Source: Candidatus Bathyarchaeota archaeon (GTDB lineage: Archaea; Thermoproteota; Bathyarchaeia; Bathyarchaeales; Bathycorpusculaceae). From it: a stretch of 64,000 bases of DNA. A program made the position numbers and the translations under genes. Of this stretch, positions 53,105 through 63,400 are shown in pieces (within the stretch, counting starts at the first letter, position 1; every line of letters starts with the position of its first letter). Where the stretch lies: the NCBI GenBank assembly GCA_018396705.1, contig JAGTQZ010000006.1:142059-206058 (forward strand), given 5' to 3'. The notes under the pieces are model-generated. The model searched no databases, was not told the origin of the DNA, and saw only the letters and a program-made list of their open reading frames with translations.

Positions 53105-53124
53105 GGGCTAAACGCTTTTAGCCC
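53105..53124 (-). other. 8 bp perfect hairpin in leader of small Lys/Glu-rich gene
   Basis: Eight perfect pairs with a four-base loop between the TATA-like site and the AGGAGG of the small gene at 52988-53077. It could be a leader structure affecting translation, or a transcription terminator on the plus strand. Confidence 0.4.
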
Positions 53125-53322
53125 AAAAGTGAGGGGCTAACCATCACTTAAAAAGCTTTTCTATTGGTGTTGATGTTTTATTTCGTGAATGCTGTTTGGA
53201 TTACGGTCATTTGCTTCACATTTTGGGAGTGTGCGGTGTTACTGTGATATGTTTATAAGCTTATGCTTGTAATTGCTTTTGGCGTGGGAACATGGTTTAA
53301 GGGGTTAAGGCTGCGTTGACAG

Positions 53323-55296
53323 ATGGACTTAATATGTGTTGTGCTTGCGGTTGGAGTCTTCGCCATGCTTGTTGTTGCTTACCTAGCTTCGGGCATCCTG
53401 AAAGAGTCTGCTGGAACCCCTAGAATGATTGAGATAGCTGGTTATATTCGAGAAGCCACTAAGGCTTTCGTGAGGCGACAATACAAAACAATCGCGGGTT
53501 TTATTGTCTTGTTAACTATTCCGCTTGCAATTTTTGACTATAGAATTGCAGTCACGTTTGTTTTAGGCGCTGTTACTTCTCTATTGGCTGCCTATATAGG
53601 GTTGCATGTGGCTGTTGAGGCGAATGTGCGGACAGCAAACGCGGCTGGTTCATCCTCATCGAGGGCATTCGCCTTAGCGTTCAGCGGTGGAGCTGTCATG
53701 GGGCTTTCGGTTGTAGGCTTAAGCCTAATAGGGGTTGGAGCCCTTTATCTGCTCTATCAAAACCCAACGTTGATTGTCGGCTTCGGATTTGGAGCAAGCC
53801 TTGCCGCGCTTTTCGCCCAGCTTGGAGGTGGAATATTCACGAAGGCAGCTGATATGGGAGCAGATCTTGTAGGCAAAATTGAACAGCATATACCTGAGGA
53901 TGATCCGCGTAATCCTGCTGTTATCGCTGATCTGGTTGGAGATAATGTTGGGGACTGCGCGGGCAGAGGCTCAGACCTCTTCGAGTCCCTAAGCGATGAT
54001 TATATCACGGCGATCATGCTTGGCACCTTGCTGCTGGGTCGCCTTGGAATAACCGCTGTAGCTTTTCCATTGCTTCTAGGGGCTTCTGGAATTTTAGCGA
54101 CGGTTATTGGCGTTTTCTTCGTAAGGGTGTGGAAGAGGACAGGGATCGTCGTGACCTTTAATTTGGGGCTTCTTATAACTGCATTCTGCTGTGTTTTTGG
54201 CGCTTTAATTTCCTGTTTAGTCACATTGGGAGACATAAGCGTCTTTTACAGTGTTGTCGGCGGTTTAGCGGCGAGCCTAGCCGTTGGAGTTGTCGTGCAG
54301 TATTACATGGGGATCAATGGTAGAGTTGTCCGGAGGGTGGCTGAATCCTCCGAGCGTGGAGCCGCCGTAAACGTTTTGACAGGCTTATCTTACGCTTTCC
54401 AAAGTCCGTTTATGCCAATCCTATTCGTTTTAGGCGCCATTGTCTTCGCTTATTTAATTACAGGCTGCTCCCTTTACGGGGTGTTGGGAGCAAACCTTGG
54501 AACAGATTTGGCTGCAGGCTTCATAATGTCAAGCGACACTTTCGGGCCGATATGCGACAACGCCCTCGGCATAGCTAAAATGTCCAGAAATGAAAGGTGC
54601 AGTGGAAGCCTTGAGGAGCTTGACGGTTTAGGCAACACGACGAAGGCTTACACAAAAGCCTTTGCAACAGCCTCCGGGACAGTTTCAACAATCGTTATTT
54701 TCGCCGCATACGGCGAAATGGTGAAGCTTCATGAAGCAAGCCAAGGCGTTTTAAACCCAATATTCATAGCAGGCCTTCTTTTAGGCGCAGCCCTCCCATT
54801 CATCTTCTCTTCTCTTGCCATTGGGGCGGCTGGAAAAACGGCTTACCAAATGATTGACGAGGTTAGAAGGCAGTTCAGAGAAAACCCAGACATAATTGAG
54901 GGGAAAGCCAAGCCTAATTATGCCCGGTGCGTTGACGTAGCCACAAAACAAGCCCTTAAAAGGATGATGATGCCCGGAATTTTAGCGGTTGCCTCTCCAG
55001 TCATAGTTGGGTTAGTGTTAGGTAAATATGCTTTAGGCGCCATGCTGCTGGGCGGACTGGCAACTTCAGCTCTGCTAGCGTCTTTCTTCACCTTCGGCGG
55101 AGGCATATGGGACAACGCCAAAAAGCATGTTGAAAGAAAATTCTGGATGAGGGGCACGCCAACCCATGAAGCTGCGGTTATAGGCGACACTGTAGGCGAC
55201 CCATTGAAAGACGTTGCAGGGCCATCCCTAAACATATTCATGAAACTGACAAGTATAACGGCGCTGTTAATAGCGCCCCTACTACTTATGCTATAA
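53323..55296 (+). CDS. second membrane-bound H+-pyrophosphatase, distinct from the one at 12048
   Basis: A 657-residue H+-PPase with about 15 membrane helices. DDPRNP is at 193-198, and the following block reads DLVGDNVGDCAGRGSDLFES (203-222), with leucine for asparagine and CAGRGSDLFES that is closer to the plant AVP2-like branch than the first paralogue's DNVGDNVGDVAGMG. Lysine 441 in GNTTKA again predicts K+ independence. Catalytic aspartates are retained. The two copies are roughly 40 kb apart and clearly not a recent duplication. Confidence 0.95.
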   Translation: MDLICVVLAVGVFAMLVVAYLASGILKESAGTPRMIEIAGYIREATKAFVRRQYKTIAGFIVLLTIPLAIFDYRIAVTFVLGAVTSLLAAYIGLHVAVEANVRTANAAGSSSSRAFALAFSGGAVMGLSVVGLSLIGVGALYLLYQNPTLIVGFGFGASLAALFAQLGGGIFTKAADMGADLVGKIEQHIPEDDPRNPAVIADLVGDNVGDCAGRGSDLFESLSDDYITAIMLGTLLLGRLGITAVAFPLLLGASGILATVIGVFFVRVWKRTGIVVTFNLGLLITAFCCVFGALISCLVTLGDISVFYSVVGGLAASLAVGVVVQYYMGINGRVVRRVAESSERGAAVNVLTGLSYAFQSPFMPILFVLGAIVFAYLITGCSLYGVLGANLGTDLAAGFIMSSDTFGPICDNALGIAKMSRNERCSGSLEELDGLGNTTKAYTKAFATASGTVSTIVIFAAYGEMVKLHEASQGVLNPIFIAGLLLGAALPFIFSSLAIGAAGKTAYQMIDEVRRQFRENPDIIEGKAKPNYARCVDVATKQALKRMMMPGILAVASPVIVGLVLGKYALGAMLLGGLATSALLASFFTFGGGIWDNAKKHVERKFWMRGTPTHEAAVIGDTVGDPLKDVAGPSLNIFMKLTSITALLIAPLLLML

Positions 55297-55324
55297 GCTG
55301 CGCTTGCAATGAATGGTTTTGATG

Positions 55325-56539
55325 TTATGGACGTGTTCCAAGGGTCAACGCAACCATCAATATTCGGCTTTCCCTAACTATTGTCAAGTTTATTGTCTGT
55401 CCAGGCGTTGTTTCTTCTTCAAGGTATGTTGAAAGAGCGTCTGCGTCAATTATTCTTGTTCCGTTTACGGCTATTATGATGTCGCCTCCGACAGTTATGG
55501 TCTCTCCATCAATGGTGACGCGTTTGGTTCCACCCCTTAAGCCCGCCTTGTCCGCTGGCCCCCCATTTGCAACCTGGGTTATAAGCCACCCGTAAGTGAC
55601 GTTTATGCCCATGGCTTTTGCTATTTCATAGTTCATGTCCACTCCTGCAGCGCCAAGCCATGGATGCTTGTTATAATAGCCCATGGTTACGAGATCGGCG
55701 ATTTCTCGGAGGATTGTGTTGGATGGTATTGCAAAGCCCAATCCTTGAGAGCCGCTTACGATGGCTGTTGTAACGCCGACAACTTGGCCTTGAGGGTTTA
55801 AGAGGGGCCCGCCAGAGTTTCCTGGGTTTAATGGAGCGGTTGTTTGGATGACGTTGGCTATTAGGTATCCGCCTGTCTGCTCCTCAGTTATTGTTCTGCC
55901 AAGCGCGCTTACTATGCCAATGCTCATGGAGCCAGCCAGCCCATATGGGTTGCCTACAGCAACAACAACGTCGCCAACTTTCAGCGTTGATGAACTAACA
56001 ATTTCAAGGGGTTTAAATTCGCATGGGGGCGCATTAACTGAAAGCACGGCTAAGTCCACGTAGGGATCTGAACCGAGAACGGTTGCCGCATACCCATTTC
56101 CGTTAATGAATGTAACTGTTAAGTTTATTGCATTTTGAACTACGTGATAGTTTGTGATGACAACCATTTGTCCTGAAAAATTGTAGACGAATCCTGAACC
56201 CTGCACTTGGGTATAGTATGGACGGCGGAAAACATCATATTGAATCATTACACCACGAATTATTACAACGGAATCTTTAACTTTCTCATATAAATCCGAA
56301 AGTGAAATGTTTTCTCCTAAAATGTACGTGTTATTAATGATGGTCTGCATTGTTTGAAGGTTTGCAGCCTGCTGTTTGAGGATTGACAGTTCATGCTCTA
56401 AATTGCTGATTCTTTCGGATAGATACAAATTGCCAATTAGATAACCTGCAATTCCTCCCACAATCAAACTTGTTATGGCTAATGCAATTAGCAGGATTAT
56501 TGAAAAACTTTTTAAGCCAAGCTTTTGAGTGTTCTCCAT
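55325..56539 (-). CDS. HtrA/DegP-like serine protease with PDZ domain
   Basis: A 404-residue protein. One N-terminal membrane anchor (about 13-36) is followed by a coiled-coil spacer, a trypsin-like domain with triad H in NYHVV, D in DLAVL and S in GNSGGP, and one C-terminal PDZ domain. It would act outside the membrane on misfolded or secreted proteins. It lies downstream of the ABC exporter ATPase by 14 nt on the same strand, so the ABC-protease set is probably one operon. Confidence 0.93.
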   Translation of the reverse strand: MENTQKLGLKSFSIILLIALAITSLIVGGIAGYLIGNLYLSERISNLEHELSILKQQAANLQTMQTIINNTYILGENISLSDLYEKVKDSVVIIRGVMIQYDVFRRPYYTQVQGSGFVYNFSGQMVVITNYHVVQNAINLTVTFINGNGYAATVLGSDPYVDLAVLSVNAPPCEFKPLEIVSSSTLKVGDVVVAVGNPYGLAGSMSIGIVSALGRTITEEQTGGYLIANVIQTTAPLNPGNSGGPLLNPQGQVVGVTTAIVSGSQGLGFAIPSNTILREIADLVTMGYYNKHPWLGAAGVDMNYEIAKAMGINVTYGWLITQVANGGPADKAGLRGGTKRVTIDGETITVGGDIIIAVNGTRIIDADALSTYLEEETTPGQTINLTIVRESRILMVALTLGTRP

Positions 56540-56553
56540 CTTTTCACCTCATC

Positions 56554-57336
56554 TTATAGTTTTCTGCCGCAGTGAGGACAGAAAATGTGGTCTACTTGAA
56601 CCTCTCTGCCGCAGGCGGGACATGCGAGCTTTTCTTTAGCCAACAGTCCCATTTTCTCTTTTGTCAGAAGTTTTCCGTCGCTTAGAAAGAGCACTCTGCG
56701 TGCATGGGAAGCTATTGCACTATCATGGGTAACCATTACGATGGTTGTTCCTTGCTCAACATTTAACTTGCCTAGGAGCCTTATTATTTCATATTTTGTT
56801 TTTGCGTCCAAGTTGCCAGTTGGCTCGTCTGCCAGTATGATGGCCGGGTCGTTTGCTAAAGCCCTTGCAATGGCGACTCTCTGCTGTTCTCCGGCGCTAA
56901 GGCGCAATGGCTTATGGTTTTCTCTTTCAGCTAAACCGACAAGTCTCAGAAGTTCTCGCGCTCTTTTCCGCATTTCCTCCTTTGATTTTCCAGTGCCCTC
57001 CATTGGAAGCTCAACATTTTCTAACGCGCTTAAGTACGGGAGTAAATTGAAGGTTTGGAAGATAAAGCCAACCTTGTATCGCCTAATCTTATACAGCTCT
57101 TTTTCTGGCACTAAAGTGACATCCACACCGTCAAGAATCACTTTTCCACCGGTCGGTCTGTCAAGGCAGCCTAGAATGTTGAGCAGCGTAGTTTTGCCAG
57201 AGCCTGAAGGCCCCATTATAGAGACGAAATCTCCCCTTTTCACTTTCAAGTTTACGTCTGAAAGGGCGCGGATACTTCGTCCTCCAAGCCTGTAAATTTT
57301 TTCAAGTTTCTCCGTTTCCAATACAAACTCACTCAT
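56554..57336 (-). CDS. ABC transporter ATP-binding protein (MacB/LolD type) with C-terminal zinc ribbon
   Basis: A 260-residue ATPase. Walker A GPSGSGKTT (42-50), signature LSAGEQQRVAIA, Walker B IILADEPTGNLD, H loop. The last 22 residues carry CPACG and CPHCG, a double zinc ribbon not present in standard LolD/MacB ATPases. It overlaps the permease gene by 8 nt (permease upstream), so they form the exporter. Confidence 0.93.
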   Translation of the reverse strand: MSEFVLETEKLEKIYRLGGRSIRALSDVNLKVKRGDFVSIMGPSGSGKTTLLNILGCLDRPTGGKVILDGVDVTLVPEKELYKIRRYKVGFIFQTFNLLPYLSALENVELPMEGTGKSKEEMRKRARELLRLVGLAERENHKPLRLSAGEQQRVAIARALANDPAIILADEPTGNLDAKTKYEIIRLLGKLNVEQGTTIVMVTHDSAIASHARRVLFLSDGKLLTKEKMGLLAKEKLACPACGREVQVDHIFCPHCGRKL

Positions 57337-58732
57337 ACCTCAACGCCTCCACAGGCGATATTCTCGAAGCCCTCCAAGCGGGGTACAGGCTTCCTAAAGC
57401 GCCTAAAACTGCGGCCACGCAGATTGCCAACAAAATTAGCTGTGGGCTCAATGTGACCGTACTATAATTTTGTGTTCCACCAACACTGGGATATTGCGTC
57501 TGGAATGGACGTGCAGGACGCTGTGCGCCGAACAGGTTTAGCTGTGGGAGCAGTAGTGACGATAGGAACGGTGCAGCTATGCTTCCTATTAAGACCCCGG
57601 CAACTCCTCCTATTACGCCTATTAGCATGCCCTCAAGCATGAATTGGTTCATGATATTCCAGTTGCTGAATCCTAGAGCCTTCAATATGCCTATTTCCCT
57701 TGTCCTTTCACGGACCGAGTAAAGCATCACAAAGAATACGATTAGGCTTGTGGCTGCAACCGCAATTATGATCAGCTGAGTTGCAGTTGACTGTGCTTGG
57801 GCTATGGAAGACTCAGCATTGCTTAATGTCTGCGTGTACATCTCTTGCATACGCTGAAGGTTTGCCAAACGATCCTGATAGCTTGTCACATAGAGTTCAG
57901 GATACATCGCCTTAATTACATCAGCCACTTGGGTTGCAATAGAGGCGTCGTTCACGTACACATATAATTTGTTTATCTTCCCAACGAGTCCTGTAGCTCT
58001 TTGGGCGCTTGAAAGTTCCATGTAAACGGTTCTAGCTTGGCTTGTTGATTCAAAAATGCCCTTAACCACGAAATATTCACCGTTAATCTCTACAACATCG
58101 CCTACTCCAGCTTCAAAGTAACTGGTAAGGTTTGAGCTTATGAGGATGTAGTCGTTGTCGCCTTCAGAAAGGCTTTCTCCCTCAGTAATATTTGTCGGCA
58201 ACACCGAATACTCAGCAAGCATAGAAGCGTTAAGATAAACGCCTATTATCGTATAGGCTGGCCTATAAATTGTTCGAGTTCCGAAGGGAGTGTTTATAGT
58301 TTCTTGGATAGTTTCGCTTGAGGACGTTTCGAGGAAAGGAATGATTGCTTTTACTCCGTCAATAGAATATATCTCATTCACTATTGTCTCGTTCACATAG
58401 GTCTGGTTGAAGCCGCCAAAGAAGCCGTCAGGTCTGAACATCTGCATTCCTCTGCTTGGGGTTGTGCTACACTCGATTAGGGTTGCCGTTTTGCTTATTT
58501 CCTCCTGCATTGCGGTGATTGTGTTGGCGAAGTTTTCAGCAATCCTTTGCATTGACTCTTGGTTTGCCATAATGCCAGCCGGTATGGAAACCATAATTGC
58601 CATGGAAAAGCCTAAAGCCAAAACAACTAATAGTGTCCGAACCTTCCTCCTTGAAATATTTTTTAAAGCCCTTGACAGTGCACCCAAAGCCTTCACCATC
58701 AAACTGTTAGCTTTGTTAATGCGAAAAGCCAT
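57329..58732 (-). CDS. ABC transporter permease (MacB/FtsX type)
   Basis: A 467-residue protein: an N-terminal membrane helix, a large extracytoplasmic MacB-core domain (about 60-300), and three C-terminal membrane helices with VRERTREIGILKALGFS, the conserved FtsX motif. It pairs with the ATPase just downstream. The shared 37 bp element (58746-58782) contains a TATA-like TATAATTTT about 26 bp before ATG 58732, so the transcript is likely leaderless. No substrate assigned. Confidence 0.93.
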   Translation of the reverse strand: MAFRINKANSLMVKALGALSRALKNISRRKVRTLLVVLALGFSMAIMVSIPAGIMANQESMQRIAENFANTITAMQEEISKTATLIECSTTPSRGMQMFRPDGFFGGFNQTYVNETIVNEIYSIDGVKAIIPFLETSSSETIQETINTPFGTRTIYRPAYTIIGVYLNASMLAEYSVLPTNITEGESLSEGDNDYILISSNLTSYFEAGVGDVVEINGEYFVVKGIFESTSQARTVYMELSSAQRATGLVGKINKLYVYVNDASIATQVADVIKAMYPELYVTSYQDRLANLQRMQEMYTQTLSNAESSIAQAQSTATQLIIIAVAATSLIVFFVMLYSVRERTREIGILKALGFSNWNIMNQFMLEGMLIGVIGGVAGVLIGSIAAPFLSSLLLPQLNLFGAQRPARPFQTQYPSVGGTQNYSTVTLSPQLILLAICVAAVLGALGSLYPAWRASRISPVEALRYE

Positions 58733-58745
58733 GTCTAATATGAGG

Positions 58746-58782
58746 ATTTTCCAAAATTATACCAAAATGTTGCCACAATCGA
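58746..58782 (-). promoter_or_regulatory. 37 bp promoter/operator element copy 1
   Basis: Matches the copy at 59443-59479 at 29 of 37 positions. The best-conserved core (22 bp, 18 identical) contains ACCAAAAT and GCCA blocks, and the four core differences are transitions. It sits directly upstream of the ABC permease gene and includes the probable TATA box. Confidence 0.6.
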
Positions 58783-58848
58783 ACGTGCACACAAGATTTG
58801 TCAAAATAAAAGGGGAAGGAGAAGAGAGAAAAGGTTTCTCGCCGTTTA

Positions 58849-59382
58849 CTAGGGCTTTTCGATTATCGTTAATGTTAAAATTGCTATTTTCGTGACCTTT
58901 CCTTGTTCCAAGTCTACCCAAACCATCGCTCGTCCAGCCGTGTCTTTCTCTAACACTACAATGGCGGTTGTAGCCTTCGTTGCGACGGTGCCGTCTCCTT
59001 CAACGACCATTTTGATTATCGGTTTGACACTTGTAATGTTGTACCCATCGTTTAGGAGATTTTGGACATCAGCGTCGTTTTTAGCTATGCTAATCACGTT
59101 TTCCTTGTATTCCTCGCTGACTTCAATGAATCCACGGTTAAAGCAGCCTCGTCCACGCATCCATCCACGAGGTATTGCAGGTTTTTCTACCGTCACGTTG
59201 CCGTTGGTCCATTCTGCAAAGCCGAAACCACCCCAGCCAAACCAACCTTGCATATCTCCACTGCTGTTGATGGGTTGACATGTGTTGGCCGTTGAGTATG
59301 CATTTAGAATTACAGCGCCCATTACTGCAACTGCAACCATAAACAATAACGCTATTACGGCTTTTCTCCTTTCTATCTTCAA
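58849..59382 (-). CDS. secreted or membrane-anchored hypothetical protein
   Basis: A 177-residue protein with an N-terminal signal or anchor (about 8-28), then a Gly/Trp-rich stretch (WFGWGGFGFAEW) and a C-terminal beta-rich domain (WVDLEQGKVTKIAI) reminiscent of PepSY-type domains. TTG 59382 directly follows GGAGGTGG, so the start is uncertain. It lies between the ABC exporter and the ArsR-like gene and may be exported. Family not recognised. Confidence 0.62.
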   Translation of the reverse strand: MKIERRKAVIALLFMVAVAVMGAVILNAYSTANTCQPINSSGDMQGWFGWGGFGFAEWTNGNVTVEKPAIPRGWMRGRGCFNRGFIEVSEEYKENVISIAKNDADVQNLLNDGYNITSVKPIIKMVVEGDGTVATKATTAIVVLEKDTAGRAMVWVDLEQGKVTKIAILTLTIIEKP

Positions 59383-59442
59383 CCACCTCCATCACCATTG
59401 CGGTGCGCGCCAACGGATACATCATTTGCAATTTATTAAAGG

Positions 59443-59479
59443 GTTTTTCAGAATTAAACCAAAATATCGCCATAATTGA
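59443..59479. promoter_or_regulatory. 37 bp promoter/operator element copy 2
   Basis: Located in the divergent region between the secreted hypothetical protein (59382) and the ArsR-like regulator (59556). It shares its sequence with copy 1 at 58746-58782, which suggests common control of the exporter and this pair of genes. Confidence 0.6.
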
Positions 59480-59555
59480 GCTCCACCTTAAAAGGTGACG
59501 AAACACCTATAGCTATCAAATCTAAGGAGAATAGGAATGCTTGGAGCTGCCTTAG

Positions 59556-59858
59556 ATGTCCGCTGGCACTCGCCCCCTCAAATATCTTCTCGGTTGGTTG
59601 ATAGCTGGCACCAGAGGGGGCTTGACACGCGCAAAAATAATCCAAGCCTTAAAGGAAACTCCACAAAACGCGAACCAGTTGGCAAATCTGCTTAAAATGG
59701 ATTACAGAACCATAAGGCATCATCTGGAAGTCCTCGAGAGAAATAGGCTTATTGTGTCTGCTGGTGAAGGATACGGGAAAACATACTTCCTGTCTCCAAT
59801 CATGGAGGAAAACTACGCCTTGTTTGAGGAGATTGTGAGGAAAATTTGGAAAAAGTAG
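59556..59858 (+). CDS. ArsR-family winged-helix transcription regulator
   Basis: A 100-residue protein: GGLTRAKIIQALKETPQNANQLANLLKMDYRTIRHHLEVLERNRLI contains helix-turn-helix and recognition helix (about 20-70), then a C-terminal dimerisation helix. It has no Cys-based metal site. It sits between the secreted hypothetical gene and a membrane protein gene, 17 nt before the latter, and is the natural candidate to bind the 37 bp elements. Confidence 0.85.
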   Translation: MSAGTRPLKYLLGWLIAGTRGGLTRAKIIQALKETPQNANQLANLLKMDYRTIRHHLEVLERNRLIVSAGEGYGKTYFLSPIMEENYALFEEIVRKIWKK

Positions 59859-59875
59859 AAAAGGAGGCGAAATAA

Positions 59876-60331
59876 ATGGAGTATAAAATGAACCGAAATC
59901 CAAAAACTTGGTTGCTACTGGTGCTTATTCCAATTCTGGTGGTTGCTGCCGTACTAGCTGCTATATGGGCAACTTCAACCTTCTGGTATCCAAGACGCCC
60001 ATGGCAACCGCCGGAAATCCCTCCATACGAAATTCCATGGGACATAGAATTCTTTTACATAGCTAAAACAGTCATTTCCACAATAAACGCCATCATTCTC
60101 ACTTTCCTAATACTTGTGTATGTTGACATGTACAGAAAGACCCACTCAGAGTTCACAATAGGCCTAATAATATTTTCAGCTATACTTCTTCTTTATGCGT
60201 TGACTTCAAATCCAATAGTGATAAGAGCTTTCGGCTTCAGACTGTTTGGCTTGGGACCCTTCGCACTACTGCCAGACCTATTCACCTTCGCAGCCTTAAT
60301 CATCCTACTATACTTAAGCATCAAATACTAA
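59876..60331 (+). CDS. small multi-pass membrane protein next to ArsR gene
   Basis: A 151-residue protein with four hydrophobic segments (about 13-33, 60-83, 90-110, 125-148) and a proline-rich loop WYPRRPWQPPEIPPYEIPW. GGAGGCG precedes ATG 59876. It is co-directional with the ArsR gene and probably co-transcribed. No family recognised. Confidence 0.7.
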   Translation: MEYKMNRNPKTWLLLVLIPILVVAAVLAAIWATSTFWYPRRPWQPPEIPPYEIPWDIEFFYIAKTVISTINAIILTFLILVYVDMYRKTHSEFTIGLIIFSAILLLYALTSNPIVIRAFGFRLFGLGPFALLPDLFTFAALIILLYLSIKY

Positions 60332-60442
60332 CCCTAAAATGCTTTGACACACCCCATCGAGCTTCTCGATAATTATTTCAGTTAGTGTCTCCTAACCGAA
60401 ACTGTTGTCAGTTTTAATTGTGGGTTTGTAGAAAGAATTTTT

Positions 60443-63400
60443 ATGAAGGGTATGTCTGTAAAATGTAAGAGCCCAGCTTTGGAGGTTGTTCGGCGAGAAT
60501 GGATGGTGGAAATGATGATGGGTCAGGATTTAGAAAGGTCAAATGTGGGCGAAGTTTTAGGCTGGGCTCTGCCGAGCACTGAAGAATTTTTAACTTTGCC
60601 GGTTGAGGAGCTTCTTTCACGCTTAAAGACTTCGTTGAATGGACTTTCCTCTGAAGAGGTGGAAAGGCGTCTTGAAGTTTTTGGCTATAATGAGCTTGTT
60701 AGGAGAAAGAGGAGAGCAATTGTCATTGATTTTCTTTCCCATTTCAAAAGTCCGTTGATAATAATTCTTCTTATCGCTGGGCTGGTTTCCGGCTTTTTTG
60801 GAGAGGTTATAAATGCAACTATTATATTTGCTATTGTGACGTTCAGCGTAGTCTTAGACTTTTATCAGGAGTCTAAGGCTGAAAGGGCTGCTGAAATGTT
60901 GAAGCAGAGGGTGGCGACAACAGCCACAGTTTTGAGGGACGGAGTTAAAAAAGAGGTTAGGCTTGCGGAGATAGTTCCCGGAGACATCACATTTCTTTCC
61001 GCAGGAGACATTGTGCCTGCAGACGCCCGAGTTATAAATGCAAAAGACTTGTTCGTGAACCAGTCTGCATTGACTGGCGAATCTTTTCCCGTTGAGAAGA
61101 CTAGCTTGCCGCTGAAATCCTATGACTCGTCGATAACAGGGTGGAGCAACTATCTTTTTATGGGCACATCTATTGTAAGCGGGGCGGCAACAGCAGTTGT
61201 CGTTAAAACCGGCAGCCATACAGAGTATGGGAAAATTGCGAAGAGGCTTGTGGAAAGAGAAGTTGAGACGGAGTTCCAGAGGGGTATTCGAAGTTTTGGT
61301 TATATGATAATGCAGGTGACTTTTCTGCTTGTTCTTTTTGTATTTTTCATTAATGCCCTTTACATGAGAAGCGTGCTTGATTCACTTCTTTTTGCTGTGG
61401 CTTTGGCTGTGGGCTTGACGCCGGAGCTTCTGCCAATGATAATTTCAGTAAACCTCTCTAAGGGAGCGGTGTTGATGGCTAAGAAGGGTGTCATAGTCAA
61501 GCGATTAGCAGCCATACAAAATTTTGGAAGCATGGATGTCCTATGCACGGACAAAACTGGGACTTTGACGGAAAACCGGATAAAGCTTGTCTTGCACGTG
61601 GACCTTGACGGCAACGAAAGCGATAAGGTTCTGCTTTATTCCTACCTTAACAGCTATTACCAGACTGGGCTTAAAAGCCCCTTAGATGAGGCCATACTAA
61701 GATTTAGGGACGTGGATGTTAAGGGTTATAGGAAAGTTGATGAGGTTCCTTTTGATTTTGCCCGTAAACGTCTCTCCGTGGTTGTCGAGTATCAAAATCA
61801 ACGGTTTATGATCACTAAGGGTGCTCCTGAAGAGGTTGCTAAGATCTGCTCCTTCTACGAGGTTGGAGAGGTTATAGCTGACATAACGGATGAAGTGCAC
61901 AGAAATATCGAGCAAAAATATGTTGAGCTCAGCGCTGAGGGCTACAGGGTTTTAGCCGTAGCCTACAAGCGTTTAAGGGAGGACAAACCCATTTACACGG
62001 CAGGCGACGAAACGGAAATGGTGTTTTTAGGCTTCATAGCCTTCCTTGACCCGCCAAAAGAAACCGCGAGAGAAGCCTTACAGCTTCTTAAAAACGCCGG
62101 CATAGAGCTGAAAATTCTCACAGGCGACAATGAACTGGTAACAAGAAAAGTTTGTGAACACTTAGGCTTCGACATAAAAGGAGTTGTCACGGGAAGCGAA
62201 ATTGCCCAAATGCATGATGACGCCCTCGCAAGAGTTGTCGAAGAAGCAAATGTGTTCTGCAGGGTTACACCAGCCCAGAAAGACAGAATAATGAATGCTT
62301 TAAAAGGTAACGGGCATGTTGTTGGGTTTCTAGGGGATGGGATCAATGATGCGCCATCTCTAAAAAGCGCGGATGTTGGCATATCTGTGGAAAACGCTGT
62401 TGACGTTGCAAAGGAATCCGCTGACATAATTCTCTTGCAGAATGATTTAACAGTGCTTCATGAGGGTGTTTTGGAGGGTAGGAAAACATTTGGTAACACT
62501 ATGAAGTATATCATGATGGGTGTGAGCTCAAACTTTGGAAACATGTTCAGCGTTGCCGGCGCATCATTGTTTCTGCCTTTTCTGCCCATGTTGCCCATAC
62601 AGATACTACTTAACAATTTGCTCTATGACTTTTCGCAGTTAACAATACCCACGGACGAGGTTGACCAAGAATACATTGAAAAGCCTAAAAGGTGGGACAT
62701 ATACTTCATTAGGCGGTTCATGGTGTGCCTTGGACCAGTCAGCTCCATCTTTGACTTTCTAACATTCTTTATAATGCTTTTCATTTTTAACGCTTCTGAG
62801 CCTTTGTTCCAAACCGCTTGGTTCATCGAATCCCTAACTTCACAGACTCTTGTAATTTTTGCCATTAGAACAAAGAAGTCGCCCTTCTGGAAAAGTAAGC
62901 CGAGTCGACTTTTGCTCCTCAGCAGCATAGCAATAATAACATTTGCGCTGATACTCCCTTACACGCCATTAGGAGAAATTTTCAGATTTGTAAAGCCTCC
63001 AGCAACCTTCTACATAGCATTGGCCGCAATCCTTGGCGCCTATGTGGCATTAGCTGAAATCATTAAAAGCTGGTTTTACAAGAAGTATGGCTACCGCCTA
63101 GAACAAACCCTAATCCCACCCAAAAAGATTGGGATATACCTCACCAAGACTGCAAAGCTCATCCAAAATGTTATAGCCACAATCTGTCTACGCCCAGAAG
63201 ACAAAATAACGGTTGAATCCCTACTGGAAGACTTAGAAAGAAGTATGGAACATCCACTCGACTACGACCAAATAGGCCACACTATTCAATACTTAAAACG
63301 AGCAGGACTCATAAGCTTCGAGTGGCACCAAAGGAAAATAAAACGAGAAAAACCACTAAAAGAGTACGTAACAAAACAGCTAATGACCAGCGAACTATGG

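Noticed and set aside
52936..53121. A 61-residue plus-strand frame after the MFS gene
   Set aside because: Ser/Pro/Phe low complexity; the opposite strand carries the better-supported small Lys/Glu-rich gene with a perfect Shine-Dalgarno.
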